The position numbers were made by a program, and so were the translations under genes. A stretch of 64,000 nucleotides of DNA. Origin: Mesorhizobium sp. M1C.F.Ca.ET.210.01.1.1 (lineage in GTDB: Bacteria; Pseudomonadota; Alphaproteobacteria; Rhizobiales; Rhizobiaceae). The DNA lies in the NCBI RefSeq assembly GCF_004791585.1, contig NZ_SRUU01000006.1, positions 1 through 64,000 on the forward strand, read 5' to 3'. The notes beneath the pieces were generated by a model. That model was not told the DNA's origin. It did no database searches and was given only the letters and a program-made list of their open reading frames with translations. How positions within the stretch are numbered: the first letter of the stretch is position 1; the number at the start of each line of letters is the position of its first letter. Shown here one piece after another: positions 15,487 to 24,670 of the stretch.

Positions 15487-17024
15487 CCAGCTCCGTTGGC
15501 CCAGCCTCGGCGCAATTGCGCCAGCGGCGGCCAGGGATTGCCGGCTGGCGCGCCGGCACTGCTGCGCGGATTGAGGTATTCGCCGCCCCTGGCGAGAATA
15601 TCCTCGACGCTGCGGATCTCGCTTTCATAGCCGCCGAGCCGGACATAGTCGTCGCGGCGCAGCGTGAACTCGATCGGCGCTACCAGCGCCGGCGTCGGCA
15701 CATAGCCGAAGGCGCCTTCGGGCACGCGGGTGACGTCGACCATCAGCGTGATGCCGCCGCCGGGCCAGACATAGACCGGCGCGCCGCCGACCGTGACATA
15801 GGTTTTCAAACCCTGCACCGATCGAGTGAGGTTCACAGGGTTTTCGGTGACGCCGGCGCGCAGCGAACCACCGGCGCCGCCGATGAACAGGACCGTGCAC
15901 AGCGCCGGCTCGCAATTGTCCTCGATCAGGCCGACGGATTTCTGAAGCCGCTCGGGGAAAGGCTTTTCAACCGGCTTCAGCTGGTCGTCGAGCTCGTAAT
16001 AGGCAAACTGCTCGCCGGTGGTCGAAACCATCAGCAGCGACAGGCCTGGACGCGCGCCCTTCTTGGCGTTCCAGTCGCCAAGGATCGACAGCGGATCGGA
16101 GATCGTCGTGCCGCCCCAGCCAAGGCCGGGCTCCGAAACCTTGAAGTAGCGGCCCGGCGTCGAACGGCGGCCGATGATCTTTATCCCGGTATCCTGCCAG
16201 CCCAGCACCTTGCCGGCCTGATGCTCGGAGACGACGCCGGTGATGTGGTCGTCGACCACCACCACCTCGTCGACCAGGCCGCGCCATTGCGTGGCGAACA
16301 TACCGATAGTGGCCGAGCCGCAGCCGACACGCATGCGATGCTCGGCCTTGCCGTCGATGACCGGCGCCTTGCCGGCCTCGACGATGACCGTCGCGCCGCC
16401 ATCGATGGTGAGCTCGACGGGCTTCCTGTTGCAGAGGTTGAGCAGCGCATCGCAGGTGGCGCGACCTTCGGCCTTGGAGCCGCCGGTCAGGTGATGGACG
16501 CCGCCAAGCGACAGCATCTGCGAGCCGTACTCGCCGGTCGTCACATGGCCGATCGCCTCGCCCTCGGAGCGCACCGTCGCCGTCTCATCGCCAATATGGC
16601 GATCGGTGTCGATCTTCACCTTGACGCCGCAGTAGGAGAAGATGCCTTCGGTGACGACGGTGACGAGATCGACGCCCTCGACCTCCTGGCTGACGATGAA
16701 GGGCGCCGGCTTATAGTCCGGATAGGTGGTGCCGGCGCCGATCGCGGTGACGAAGCGGCGGCCGGTGTTGACCAACTCGCCGTTCCAGGCTTCGCCCTCG
16801 GCGACGAAGGGCACCACCGCGCCGCCGGTCTCGGCCGCATGGTCGAGGATGGTCAGCGGGTCCATGCGCACGATGCGTCCGCCGACATTGCCGTAGCGGT
16901 CGCAGGCGCCGGTGCGGCCGTCGGCGATGTAGCACATGACCGGGCAGGCATCGCAGCGGATCTTCTCCGCCACCTGCTTCTCGCCGGGATCGTGGGTTTC
17001 GAAACGTTCGGCAAGCTCGCTCAT
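15483..17024 (-). CDS. 6-Hydroxynicotinate reductase-like iron-sulfur protein
   Basis: A 513-residue cytoplasmic protein resembling proteins annotated as 6-hydroxynicotinate reductase, an enzyme that reduces 6-hydroxynicotinate to 1,4,5,6-tetrahydro-6-oxonicotinate with reduced ferredoxin. Near the N-terminus it has an Fe-S motif with Cys24, Cys27, Cys31 and Cys41 (CDACPVMC...GACDRYG). Glycine-rich segments further on (MRVGCGSATIGMF, ILGDWNAKKGARPG) may hold a flavin. Its ATG overlaps the stop of the upstream molybdenum hydroxylase gene by 4 nt and GGAGG lies just before it. That order, hydroxylase then ring reductase, is that of the reductive nicotinate pathway known from Eubacterium barkeri and Azorhizobium. 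The true substrate may be another hydroxylated N-heterocycle. Confidence 0.8.
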   Translation of the reverse strand: MSELAERFETHDPGEKQVAEKIRCDACPVMCYIADGRTGACDRYGNVGGRIVRMDPLTILDHAAETGGAVVPFVAEGEAWNGELVNTGRRFVTAIGAGTTYPDYKPAPFIVSQEVEGVDLVTVVTEGIFSYCGVKVKIDTDRHIGDETATVRSEGEAIGHVTTGEYGSQMLSLGGVHHLTGGSKAEGRATCDALLNLCNRKPVELTIDGGATVIVEAGKAPVIDGKAEHRMRVGCGSATIGMFATQWRGLVDEVVVVDDHITGVVSEHQAGKVLGWQDTGIKIIGRRSTPGRYFKVSEPGLGWGGTTISDPLSILGDWNAKKGARPGLSLLMVSTTGEQFAYYELDDQLKPVEKPFPERLQKSVGLIEDNCEPALCTVLFIGGAGGSLRAGVTENPVNLTRSVQGLKTYVTVGGAPVYVWPGGGITLMVDVTRVPEGAFGYVPTPALVAPIEFTLRRDDYVRLGGYESEIRSVEDILARGGEYLNPRSSAGAPAGNPWPPLAQLRRGWANGAG

Positions 17025-19816
17025 CGGCGCGCCTCCTTTTCACGGATGGCCGCCAGGATACGGCTCGGCGTCGCCGGCACCTTGGTGACCAGGACGCCTG
17101 TGGCGTGGCGGATGGCATTGAGGATCGCCGGCGCCGTCGGGATCAGCACATGCTCGCCAAGGCCCTTGGCGCCGAATGGTCCTTCCGGATCCGGAACCTC
17201 GACCAGGATGTGCTCGACCGGCGGCACGTCGCCGATGGTCGGGATGAGGTAGTCGTGCAGGTTCTCGGTGCGGCCGGGGATGTATTCCTCCATCAGCGCC
17301 ATGCCGATGCCCTGCGCGATGCCGCCCTCGATCTGGCCTTCGACCAGCACCGGATTGATCGCCTTGCCGACATCGTGCGCGGCGGTGATCTTGATCAGCT
17401 TCACGGTGCCGAGCTTGAGGTCGACCTCTAGCTCGGCGATCTGCGCGCCATAGCCATAGACGGCATAGGGCTTGCCCTGGCCCTTGGCGTCGAGCGGCAG
17501 CGTCGGCGGGTCGTAGGTTTCCTCGGCGACGAACACCAGGCCATCGGCATCAGCCTTCAGGGTCGCGAGATCGATCAGCCGCGTCGCGTCGCCTTCGCGG
17601 ATGGAGATGCTTGCGCCGTCGACCGCGATCGTCGCCTGGCCGGAGACATTGGCGAAGCGCAGGATTTTTTCGCGCAAGGCGCGGCCCGCTTTCTCCGCTG
17701 CCTTGCCGGTGACAAAAGTCTGGCGCGAGGCGGACGTCTTGCCGGCGTCTGGCGTGATGGCGGTGTCGGCGCTCTTCAGCCGGAACTTCTCCAGCGGCAG
17801 GCCGAGCGCGTCGGCACAGATCTGGGTGATGACGGTGTTCGAGCCCTGGCCGATGTCGACCGCGCCCTGGTGCAGCACCACATCGCCCGAGGCCGAGATA
17901 CCGACCTTGATGGTCGAGGGATTGGGCAGCGAAGTGTTGCCGCAGCCGTACCAGCAGGAGGCGATGCCGACGCCACGTTTGCTTGCGGTATGGGTCGCGT
18001 TGAACGCCTCCGCATCGCCAAGCGCGCGCGACCAGTGCGGCTGCAACTGCTCCAGGCATTCGCCGATGCCGACGCCCGATTCCAGGCGTTGTCCGGTGAC
18101 TGTTTCGGATCCGTTACGAAGGCAGTTTTTCAAGCGGAAGTCGAGCCGATCCAGGCCGAGCTTGCCGGCGAGCTCGTCATAGAGCGTTTCCTGCATGATG
18201 GTCGCCTGCGGCACACCGAAGCCGCGGAAGGCGCCGGCGATCGGGCCGTTGGTGTGGATGGCATAGCCCGTCGCCCGGTAGTTCGGCGTCAGATAGGGGC
18301 CGGAGGCATGCACCGGTACGCGGTTGGCGACGGTCGGGCCCCAACTGGCATAAGCGCCGGTGTTGAAATCGCCGGTAAACACCATGCCGGTGACGCGGCC
18401 CTCGGCATCGGTGCCGATGGTCGCTTTCATCTCCGCCGGATGGCGCTTGGTGGTCGACACCATCGATTCATTGCGCGTGTAGGCAAGTGCTGCCGGCCGT
18501 CCCGTCTTGATCGCCACCAGGCCGATGAGAGGCTGCAGCGAGACATCGAGCTTGGAGCCGAAGCCGCCGCCGGTGGCGGTCGGCACGATGCGCACCTTGT
18601 CGACCGGCAGGCCGAGCACCTTGGCCGTGTCGTCGCGATCCATATAAGGCGCCTGCGTGCAGGCGACGACGACCAGCGTGTCGCCGTCCATGTAAGCATA
18701 GCCGGCTTCCGGCTCGATATAGGCATGCTCGACGAAGGATGTCTCGATGGTGCCGGACGCGGTGATTGCGGCGCCAGCGATAGCGGCATCCGGATCGCCC
18801 CGTTCGACAAAGCCCGACGTGAGCAGGTTCGCGGGCCGGTTAAGGTGGATCAACGCAGCGCCGTCGGCTTTTGCTTCGCCGGGCTGCAGCACATGCGGCA
18901 GCTCCGTCCAGGTGACCGGAAAATCTTTCAGGTCGAGATCCAAGATCGCTTCGCGCTCGCCCGCCACCAGCGCCACCGCCTCGCCGCGAAAGCGCGCGAA
19001 GCCCTCGGCGAGCGCCGGCTGGTCGGCAAAGGGCCCGATCACGCCGAAGCGGTTGGTGCCAGGGATATCGGCGGCGGTGAAGACGCCGGCAATGCCGGGA
19101 CGGGATTTGGCCCAGGCTCCGAGATCGCCGAAGCTGAAGCGGGCATGATAGTGCGGCGAGCGTACCACGAGCACGGCGAGCGCATCGGCCGGGAAGGAAT
19201 CGCCACCGAACTTCTCGTCGCCGGTAACCTTCGGCACACCATCAAGGCGAATCGGCGAGGCGCCGACGGCGTGGCCGACGCCGGGCATGCGGCGATCGAC
19301 AACGTCAAGATGGCGCGAAGCATGCATCACCGCCGCGACGATTTTTCGATAGCCGGTGCAGCGGCAAAGCACGCCGCCCAGCGCATCCTGCGTCTCGGCC
19401 TCGCTCGGCGTCGGATTGCGCTCCAGAAGCGCGGTGGCCGCCACCAGCAGGCCCGGCGTGCAGATGCCACATTGCGCGGCGCCGTGCTCCAGGAACGAGG
19501 CCTGCAGGGCGGACAGCCTGCCATTGGCGAGGCCCTCGACCGTGGTGACGCAAGCGCCGGATACCGAGGCCGCAGGCATGAGGCAGGCACAGACCGGATC
19601 GCCGTCGACAAGCACGGTGCAGGCGCCGCAATCGCCGGCGTCGCAGCCGACCTTGGTGCCGGTGAGCCGCAGCTCGTCGCGCAAGACCTGCGACAGCCGC
19701 CGCACCGGCGGCACCGATACGCTGACGGCAGCACCGTTGACCTCGAAGGCGATGTCGGCACGTTGCATGCCCGTGGACGGCCGGGCCTTGCCGATGTCGG
19801 GCCGCGCTTCGTTCAT
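17021..19816 (-). CDS. Molybdopterin hydroxylase with fused [2Fe-2S] domain (xanthine dehydrogenase family)
   Basis: The 931-residue protein joins two parts that are usually separate subunits. Residues 20-170 form a CoxS-like domain with all eight Fe-S cysteines (C58, C63, C66, C78, C116, C119, C151, C153). From about residue 190 a CoxL-like Mo-cofactor domain follows, with GGGFGSK, GAFRGFGVPQ and the active-site Glu in GAKGLGEH near residue 885. Such enzymes hydroxylate N-heterocycles using water, and nicotinate or isonicotinate types are examples. The FAD subunit is the gene just upstream, overlapping by 4 nt, and the next gene downstream is the Fe-S reductase. The likely reaction is therefore ring hydroxylation before ring reduction. 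Substrate inferred. Confidence 0.9.
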   Translation of the reverse strand: MNEARPDIGKARPSTGMQRADIAFEVNGAAVSVSVPPVRRLSQVLRDELRLTGTKVGCDAGDCGACTVLVDGDPVCACLMPAASVSGACVTTVEGLANGRLSALQASFLEHGAAQCGICTPGLLVAATALLERNPTPSEAETQDALGGVLCRCTGYRKIVAAVMHASRHLDVVDRRMPGVGHAVGASPIRLDGVPKVTGDEKFGGDSFPADALAVLVVRSPHYHARFSFGDLGAWAKSRPGIAGVFTAADIPGTNRFGVIGPFADQPALAEGFARFRGEAVALVAGEREAILDLDLKDFPVTWTELPHVLQPGEAKADGAALIHLNRPANLLTSGFVERGDPDAAIAGAAITASGTIETSFVEHAYIEPEAGYAYMDGDTLVVVACTQAPYMDRDDTAKVLGLPVDKVRIVPTATGGGFGSKLDVSLQPLIGLVAIKTGRPAALAYTRNESMVSTTKRHPAEMKATIGTDAEGRVTGMVFTGDFNTGAYASWGPTVANRVPVHASGPYLTPNYRATGYAIHTNGPIAGAFRGFGVPQATIMQETLYDELAGKLGLDRLDFRLKNCLRNGSETVTGQRLESGVGIGECLEQLQPHWSRALGDAEAFNATHTASKRGVGIASCWYGCGNTSLPNPSTIKVGISASGDVVLHQGAVDIGQGSNTVITQICADALGLPLEKFRLKSADTAITPDAGKTSASRQTFVTGKAAEKAGRALREKILRFANVSGQATIAVDGASISIREGDATRLIDLATLKADADGLVFVAEETYDPPTLPLDAKGQGKPYAVYGYGAQIAELEVDLKLGTVKLIKITAAHDVGKAINPVLVEGQIEGGIAQGIGMALMEEYIPGRTENLHDYLIPTIGDVPPVEHILVEVPDPEGPFGAKGLGEHVLIPTAPAILNAIRHATGVLVTKVPATPSRILAAIREKEARR

Positions 19817-20673
19817 GCCGCCACCTTGTCGCTGTTGCCGTCGCCGATGGCTACCCGCAGGGCACGGGCAACGATCTCGCGCGCCGCGTCCTGCCGGTAT
19901 TCAGCGCTGCCGCGCACATCGCCGATCGGCGACAATTCATTGATCGGCGCCGAAAGCATCGCGCCGGCGAGCGCCTCGTCGATCGGACGCCCGCGCAGGG
20001 CCGCCTCGACGCCGGCAAGACGGCGGGCAACCGCGGAACAGGCGCCGACGGCGATTGCGGCATCGGCGACCGCGCCGTCCTCGACCACCAGGCGAACCGC
20101 AGCCATGGCAATCGAGATGACCAGATAGCGCCGGGCGCCGAGCTTGACGAAGGCCGATGCGCCGACGGCCGAGCGCTTCGGCACGCGAATGGCCGTGACC
20201 ATCTCGCCGGGCTGCAGCGCGGTGCTGCGATTGCCGAGGATGAACTCGCCAAGCGGCAGCTGGCGCGTGGCCTTCGTCGATCGCAATTCCACTTCGGCAT
20301 CGAGCACCAGCAGCGCCGGCACGCCATCGGCGGCAGGCGAGGCGTTGCAGAGATTACCGGCGACGGAAGCGACGTTCTGGATCTGGACCGAGCCGACTTC
20401 GCGCGCGGCAGCCTTCAGCGCGTCGAACGCCGCCGGCAGCGGGTGGCGCACAATGTCGGTCCAGGTGGTGCGGGCGCCGAGCCGCCAATGATCGTCCATC
20501 TCGGCAATGCCGCGCAGTTCGGCCAGGCCATTGATATCGAGAATGTTATCGCGGAAGGGATTTGCGCCCTGCACCGGATAGAAATCCGTACCGCCGGCAA
20601 GAATGCGCCAGCGGTCCCCGCCAAGCAGGGCGAGCGCCTCGTCAACCGTGGTGGGTTTCGCGTAACGGATCAC
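19813..20673 (-). CDS. FAD-binding subunit of molybdenum hydroxylase (CoxM-like)
   Basis: A 286-residue member of the FAD-binding domain family in molybdopterin dehydrogenases. It shows ILAGGTDFYP near residue 24 and SVAGNLCNASPAADGVPALL near 105, the two FAD-contact motifs, and a CO-dehydrogenase flavoprotein C-terminal domain. It would take electrons from the [2Fe-2S] centres of the fused partner encoded next and pass them to an acceptor. The GTG at 20673 was chosen because GGAAGG lies six bases before it; the extra upstream residues do not fit the family. It is the first gene of the operon, and a putative operator lies 66-82 nt upstream. Confidence 0.9.
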   Translation of the reverse strand: MIRYAKPTTVDEALALLGGDRWRILAGGTDFYPVQGANPFRDNILDINGLAELRGIAEMDDHWRLGARTTWTDIVRHPLPAAFDALKAAAREVGSVQIQNVASVAGNLCNASPAADGVPALLVLDAEVELRSTKATRQLPLGEFILGNRSTALQPGEMVTAIRVPKRSAVGASAFVKLGARRYLVISIAMAAVRLVVEDGAVADAAIAVGACSAVARRLAGVEAALRGRPIDEALAGAMLSAPINELSPIGDVRGSAEYRQDAAREIVARALRVAIGDGNSDKVAA

Positions 20674-20738
20674 GCTTTGCCTTCCCGAAAAGGGGCTTTT
20701 CCGAGGGAACCTGCCGGGCATCAGGCTCGAGCAAATTC

Positions 20739-20755
20739 ATTCGTATGCAAATGAT
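20739..20755. promoter_or_regulatory. Putative operator ATTCGTATGCAAATGAT upstream of the Mo-hydroxylase operon
   Basis: It differs from the hyuA site at 6906-6922 at only two of 17 positions, although the surrounding DNA is unrelated. It lies 66-82 nt before the GTG start of the FAD subunit gene, as expected for a promoter-proximal operator. The extra common ATGAT on the right shows that the likeness goes beyond a palindromic core. Confidence 0.6.
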
Positions 20756-20836
20756 ATCAACTTCGCCGAAATTGTCAAAGCAGACACGCGCGTGCACCTC
20801 CTCGAGCCATCGCCCCAGTTTTGTTGTGCCTGCCTG

Positions 20837-20939
20837 CGCATGACCCCGAAAATCAGGTCGATTTTCGGAAAAGGATCATGCCCAAATTTGAAATGCTACA
20901 GCGTCCTTTGGGCGTCCAAGGGGACGCGCGGCACTGTAG
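20837..20939. repeat. Rhizobial palindromic repeat with two hairpins
   Basis: The first hairpin pairs GCATGACCCCGAAAATC with GATTTTCGG...GATCATGC. The second pairs CTACAGCGTCC with GGGACGCGCGGCACTGTAG imperfectly. Elements of this kind are common between genes in Mesorhizobium. It sits upstream of pncA and could affect its transcript start or leader. Confidence 0.6.
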
Positions 20940-21026
20940 AGGTTGACGCCGCCGGCCATCTGGTCAAGGTTCTGCCTCCGGTCGCGTCAGCGGCATCAGA
21001 TTGGAGCCGCAACGAAAGGGAGCCCC

Positions 21027-21641
21027 ATGGCCGAGGAAGCGCTCATCGTCATCGACCTGCAGAACGATTTTTGCCCCGGCGGCGCGCTGCCGGTGGCCGG
21101 CGGCGACGAGATTGTGCCGCTGGTCAACGACCTGATCCGGCACACCGATCATGTGATCCTGACTCAGGACTGGCACCCGGCCGGCCATTCGAGCTTTGCC
21201 TCCAGTCATCCGGGCAGGCAGGCATTCGAGACGATCGAGATGCCCTATGGGCCGCAGACTCTGTGGCCAGACCATTGCATCCAGGGCAGCCTGGGCTCGG
21301 ATTTCCATTCCGGGCTTGCCTGGACCAAGGCGGAGCTGGTGATCCGCAAAGGCTTCCGCACGGCCATCGACAGCTATTCGGCCTTTTTCGAAAACGACCA
21401 CACGACGCCGACCGGGCTTGCCGGCTATCTGAAGGAACGCGGTATCGACAGCGTGACGCTGGTCGGTCTCGCCACCGATTTCTGCGTCGCCTTCTCCGCG
21501 CTCGACGCGGTCAAGCAAGGCTTCAAGACCACGGTGCGGCTCGACGCCTGCCGCGGCATCGATCTCAACGGCTCAGTCGACACGATGCTGAAACGCATGC
21601 GGGAAGCCGGCGTGACGCTCGAAGACCATTTGTCGGACTGA
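21027..21641 (+). CDS. pncA: Nicotinamidase
   Basis: PncA hydrolyses nicotinamide to nicotinate and ammonia in NAD salvage. The 204-residue protein has the catalytic triad Asp10 (VIDLQNDF), Lys108 (VIRKG) and Cys153 (GLATDFCV), and metal ligands Asp48, His50 and His83 (TQDWHPAGH, PDHC). The ATG at 21027 follows AAAGGGAG. Upstream codons in frame do not fit the family. The product nicotinate feeds PncB, encoded at 29670-30974, or, if the neighbouring operon is for nicotinate, breakdown by the Mo-hydroxylase. It is divergent from that operon across a long gap, and the NhaD-like gene follows 7 nt after its stop. Confidence 0.95.
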   Translation: MAEEALIVIDLQNDFCPGGALPVAGGDEIVPLVNDLIRHTDHVILTQDWHPAGHSSFASSHPGRQAFETIEMPYGPQTLWPDHCIQGSLGSDFHSGLAWTKAELVIRKGFRTAIDSYSAFFENDHTTPTGLAGYLKERGIDSVTLVGLATDFCVAFSALDAVKQGFKTTVRLDACRGIDLNGSVDTMLKRMREAGVTLEDHLSD

Positions 21642-21648
21642 CCCGCCT

Positions 21649-23100
21649 GTGAGGCATCGAGGGGGCTTCTCAGCATCGAAAAAAGGTGGGGCTGCGGGCC
21701 TGGCTGCCGCAGCCTTGGTCGCCTTTGCAGAACCGGCTTTTGCCGCCGAAACACATGAGCTGCCGGGCGCGGCGATGTCGCTGTGGTGGGCGTTGCCCTT
21801 TGCCGGCCTGCTGTTGTCGATCGCGACCGGACCGCTGCTCTTCCATCATGTCTGGGAGCATCACTACGGCAAGATCGCCGCCGCCTGGGCGGCGCTGGTT
21901 GTGCTGCCACTGGCAATCGCCTTCGGCATCCCGACCGCAGGCGAGGCGGTGCTGCACACACTGCTCACCGAATACATGTCCTTCATCATCCTGTTGTTCG
22001 CGCTCTACACGATCTCTGGCGGCATCCTGCTTGCCGGCAATATCCACGGCACGCCGCTGGTCAATGCCGGGCTGCTGCTTGTCGGCGCGCTGCTTGCCTC
22101 GATCATCGGCACGACCGGCGCCTCGATGATCCTGATCCGGCCGATGCTGCGCGCCAACGACAACCGGCCGTTCAACGCCCATGTGGTGATCTTCTTCATC
22201 TTCCTGGTATCCAACATCGGCGGCTCGCTGACGCCGCTCGGCGACCCGCCACTGTTCGTCGGCTTCCTGCGCGGCGTCGACTTCTTCTGGACGACGGTGC
22301 ACATACTGCCCGACACGCTGTTCGTCGGCGGCCTGGTGCTGGCGATCTTCCTCGCACTCGACATCGTCCTGCACCGCCGCGAAGCCGGAATGCCGAAGAT
22401 CAAGGACCCGACCCCGGACACCAAGGTGCGGCTGCGCGGGCTGGCTAACCTGCCGCTGCTTGCCGGCGTCATCGGCGCGATCCTGCTGTCGGCCAGCTGG
22501 AAGCCGGGCGTCAGCTTCTCCATCTTCGGCGCCAGCCTCGAGCTCCAGAACCTGGTGCGCGACGCCATCATCCTGGCGCTGGCCTGGCTGTCGCTTCGCG
22601 TCTCGTACAAGAGCCACAGGCAAGCGAATGGCTTCACCTGGGGGCCGATCGCCGAGGTCGCGAAGTTGTTTGCCGGCATCTTCATCTGCATCGTGCCGGT
22701 CATCGCCATCCTGAGGGCGGGTCACGACGGCGCGCTGGCGCCGCTGGTGTCGCTCGTCACCTCCGCCGACGGCCAGCCCAACGACCTCGCCTATTTCTGG
22801 CTGACTGGCGCGCTGTCGTCCTTCCTCGACAATGCGCCGACCTATCTGGTGTTCTTCGAGCTTGCCGGCGGCGACGCGAAGCACCTGATGACCGAGGCTG
22901 CCTCGACCCTCGCTGCGATCTCGGCGGGCGCGGTGTTCATGGGCGCCAACACCTATATCGGCAACGCGCCGAACTTCATGGTGTTTGCCATCGCCAGGCA
23001 TCGCGGCTTCAAGATGCCGGGCTTCTTCGGCTACATGGCGTGGTCAGGCCTCGTGCTGATCCCGACCTTTTTGATCGCGGGTTTTCTGTTCTTCGGGTGA
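21649..23100 (+). CDS. NhaD/ArsB-type sodium:proton antiporter family membrane protein
   Basis: A polytopic inner-membrane protein of up to 483 residues and about 11-13 hydrophobic segments, belonging to the ion-transporter superfamily that includes NhaD and CitM. Conserved signatures are FLVSNIGGSLTPLGDPPLFVGFL near residue 190 and the second half FLDNAPTYLVFFELAG followed by FMGANTYIGNAPNFMV. A cleavable signal-like N-terminus ends in AFAEPAFAAE. The start is uncertain: GTG at 21649 has no clear ribosome site, and it follows pncA by only 7 nt, so coupling to pncA is likely. It may exchange Na+ or an organic ion. The transported ion cannot be settled here. Confidence 0.8.
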   Translation: MRHRGGFSASKKGGAAGLAAAALVAFAEPAFAAETHELPGAAMSLWWALPFAGLLLSIATGPLLFHHVWEHHYGKIAAAWAALVVLPLAIAFGIPTAGEAVLHTLLTEYMSFIILLFALYTISGGILLAGNIHGTPLVNAGLLLVGALLASIIGTTGASMILIRPMLRANDNRPFNAHVVIFFIFLVSNIGGSLTPLGDPPLFVGFLRGVDFFWTTVHILPDTLFVGGLVLAIFLALDIVLHRREAGMPKIKDPTPDTKVRLRGLANLPLLAGVIGAILLSASWKPGVSFSIFGASLELQNLVRDAIILALAWLSLRVSYKSHRQANGFTWGPIAEVAKLFAGIFICIVPVIAILRAGHDGALAPLVSLVTSADGQPNDLAYFWLTGALSSFLDNAPTYLVFFELAGGDAKHLMTEAASTLAAISAGAVFMGANTYIGNAPNFMVFAIARHRGFKMPGFFGYMAWSGLVLIPTFLIAGFLFFG

Positions 23101-23115
23101 GTTGGCGCGGAGCTT

Positions 23116-23219
23116 TACCTCCCCCTTGTGGGGAGGTCGGACCGAAGGTCCGGGTGGGGGTCGGCGCCGTACCCCCGCCCCGCTGCTTCGCAGCGACCCT
23201 CCCCACAAGGGGGAGGGTG
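23116..23219. repeat. Palindromic repeat element between convergent genes
   Basis: The ends TACCTCCCCCTTGTGGGGAG (left) and the CTCCCCACAAGGGGGAGGG part of the right end are near-perfect inverted repeats. Inside are two different small hairpins (GGACCGAAGGTCC and GCTGCTTCGCAGC) next to GGTGGGGGT/ACCCCC. It fills the gap between the NhaD-like gene and livF, which end toward each other, and would serve as a two-way terminator. Same family as 4566-4713. Confidence 0.9.
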
Positions 23220-23223
23220 AGCC

Positions 23224-23944
23224 TCAACCGACGCCGACATAGCGTCGCACCGCCGATGGATCAGACCGCAAGGCCTCGACATCGACCGTCTCGCGGTTGC
23301 GGCCGTTCTCGATGAAGCAAACGCGGTCGGCGACCGACAGCACGGCGTCGACGCGTTGTTCGACCAGTATCGTCGAGACGTCGAGATCGCGCAGCTTCGC
23401 CACCGTCTCGAGGATTTTCGCGATCATCGACGGCATCAGTCCTTCGGTCGGCTCGTCGAGCAACAGCACCTGCGGCTCCAGGCAGAGCGCGCGGGCCATG
23501 GCCAGCATCTGCTGCTCGCCGCCGGAGAGCGTGCCGGAGCGCTGTTTCAGCCGCTCGCGCAGCAGCGGGAAAAGGTCGAGCACGCTCTCGCGGGTGGCCT
23601 TGCCCTTGCCGCGCGCCATCAGGCCGATCTCGATGTTTTCCGCCACCGTCATCTCGGCAAACAGCCGCCGGCCCTGCGGCACATAGGCGACGCCGGCCTT
23701 CGGCACGTCATGCGCGGCGAGCCCGGTCAGCTCAGCGCCGTCCAGCCTGATCGAGCCGGCCGCGGCCGGCACCAGCCCCATGATCGCCTTCAGCGTCGTC
23801 GTCTTGCCGGCGCCGTTGCGGCCGAACAGGCACAGCACCTCGCCCTTGTTCAGCACGAGGTCGAGACGGTAGAGCACCTGGACCTCGCCATAGAAGCAGT
23901 CCAGCCCGGAGATGGTGAGCAGCCCTCGATCGACCATATGGGGA

Positions 23945-23952
<8 letters not shown>
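23224..23952 (-). CDS. livF: Branched-chain-type ABC transporter ATP-binding protein LivF
   Basis: A 242-residue ABC ATPase of the LivF class. It shows Walker A GRNGAGKTT near residue 40, the Q-loop in VAYVPQGRRLF, signature LSGGEQQMLAMARAL, Walker B VLLLDEPTEGL and the H-loop replaced by the usual LivF VEQ segment. It is the last gene of a five-gene importer operon, overlapping livG by 8 nt. The ATG at 23952 (MADPHMV) fits the family start. With livG it energises uptake through LivH and LivM. Genes of this class carry amino acids, amides or aromatic acids, so the name is structural and not a claim about the substrate. Confidence 0.93.

Positions 23953-24669
<717 letters not shown>

Positions 24670-24670
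<1 letters not shown>

Larger units (their letters stand above)
20674..21026. other. 353-nt divergent control region between the Mo-hydroxylase operon and pncA
   Basis: It contains the putative operator at 20739-20755 near the minus-strand operon, then a rhizobial palindromic repeat at 20837-20939, then the pncA ribosome site AAAGGGAG at 21016-21023. No reading frame in it looks real. The operator is 272-288 nt from pncA, so control of pncA by it is doubtful. Confidence 0.6.

Noticed and set aside
15516..17252. 578-codon plus-strand open frame
   Set aside because: It is a shadow of the Fe-S reductase gene, which has a clear cysteine motif and coupled neighbours.
17870..20128. 752-codon plus-strand open frame
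   Set aside because: It is antisense to the fused Mo-hydroxylase and CoxM genes and has no recognisable domain.
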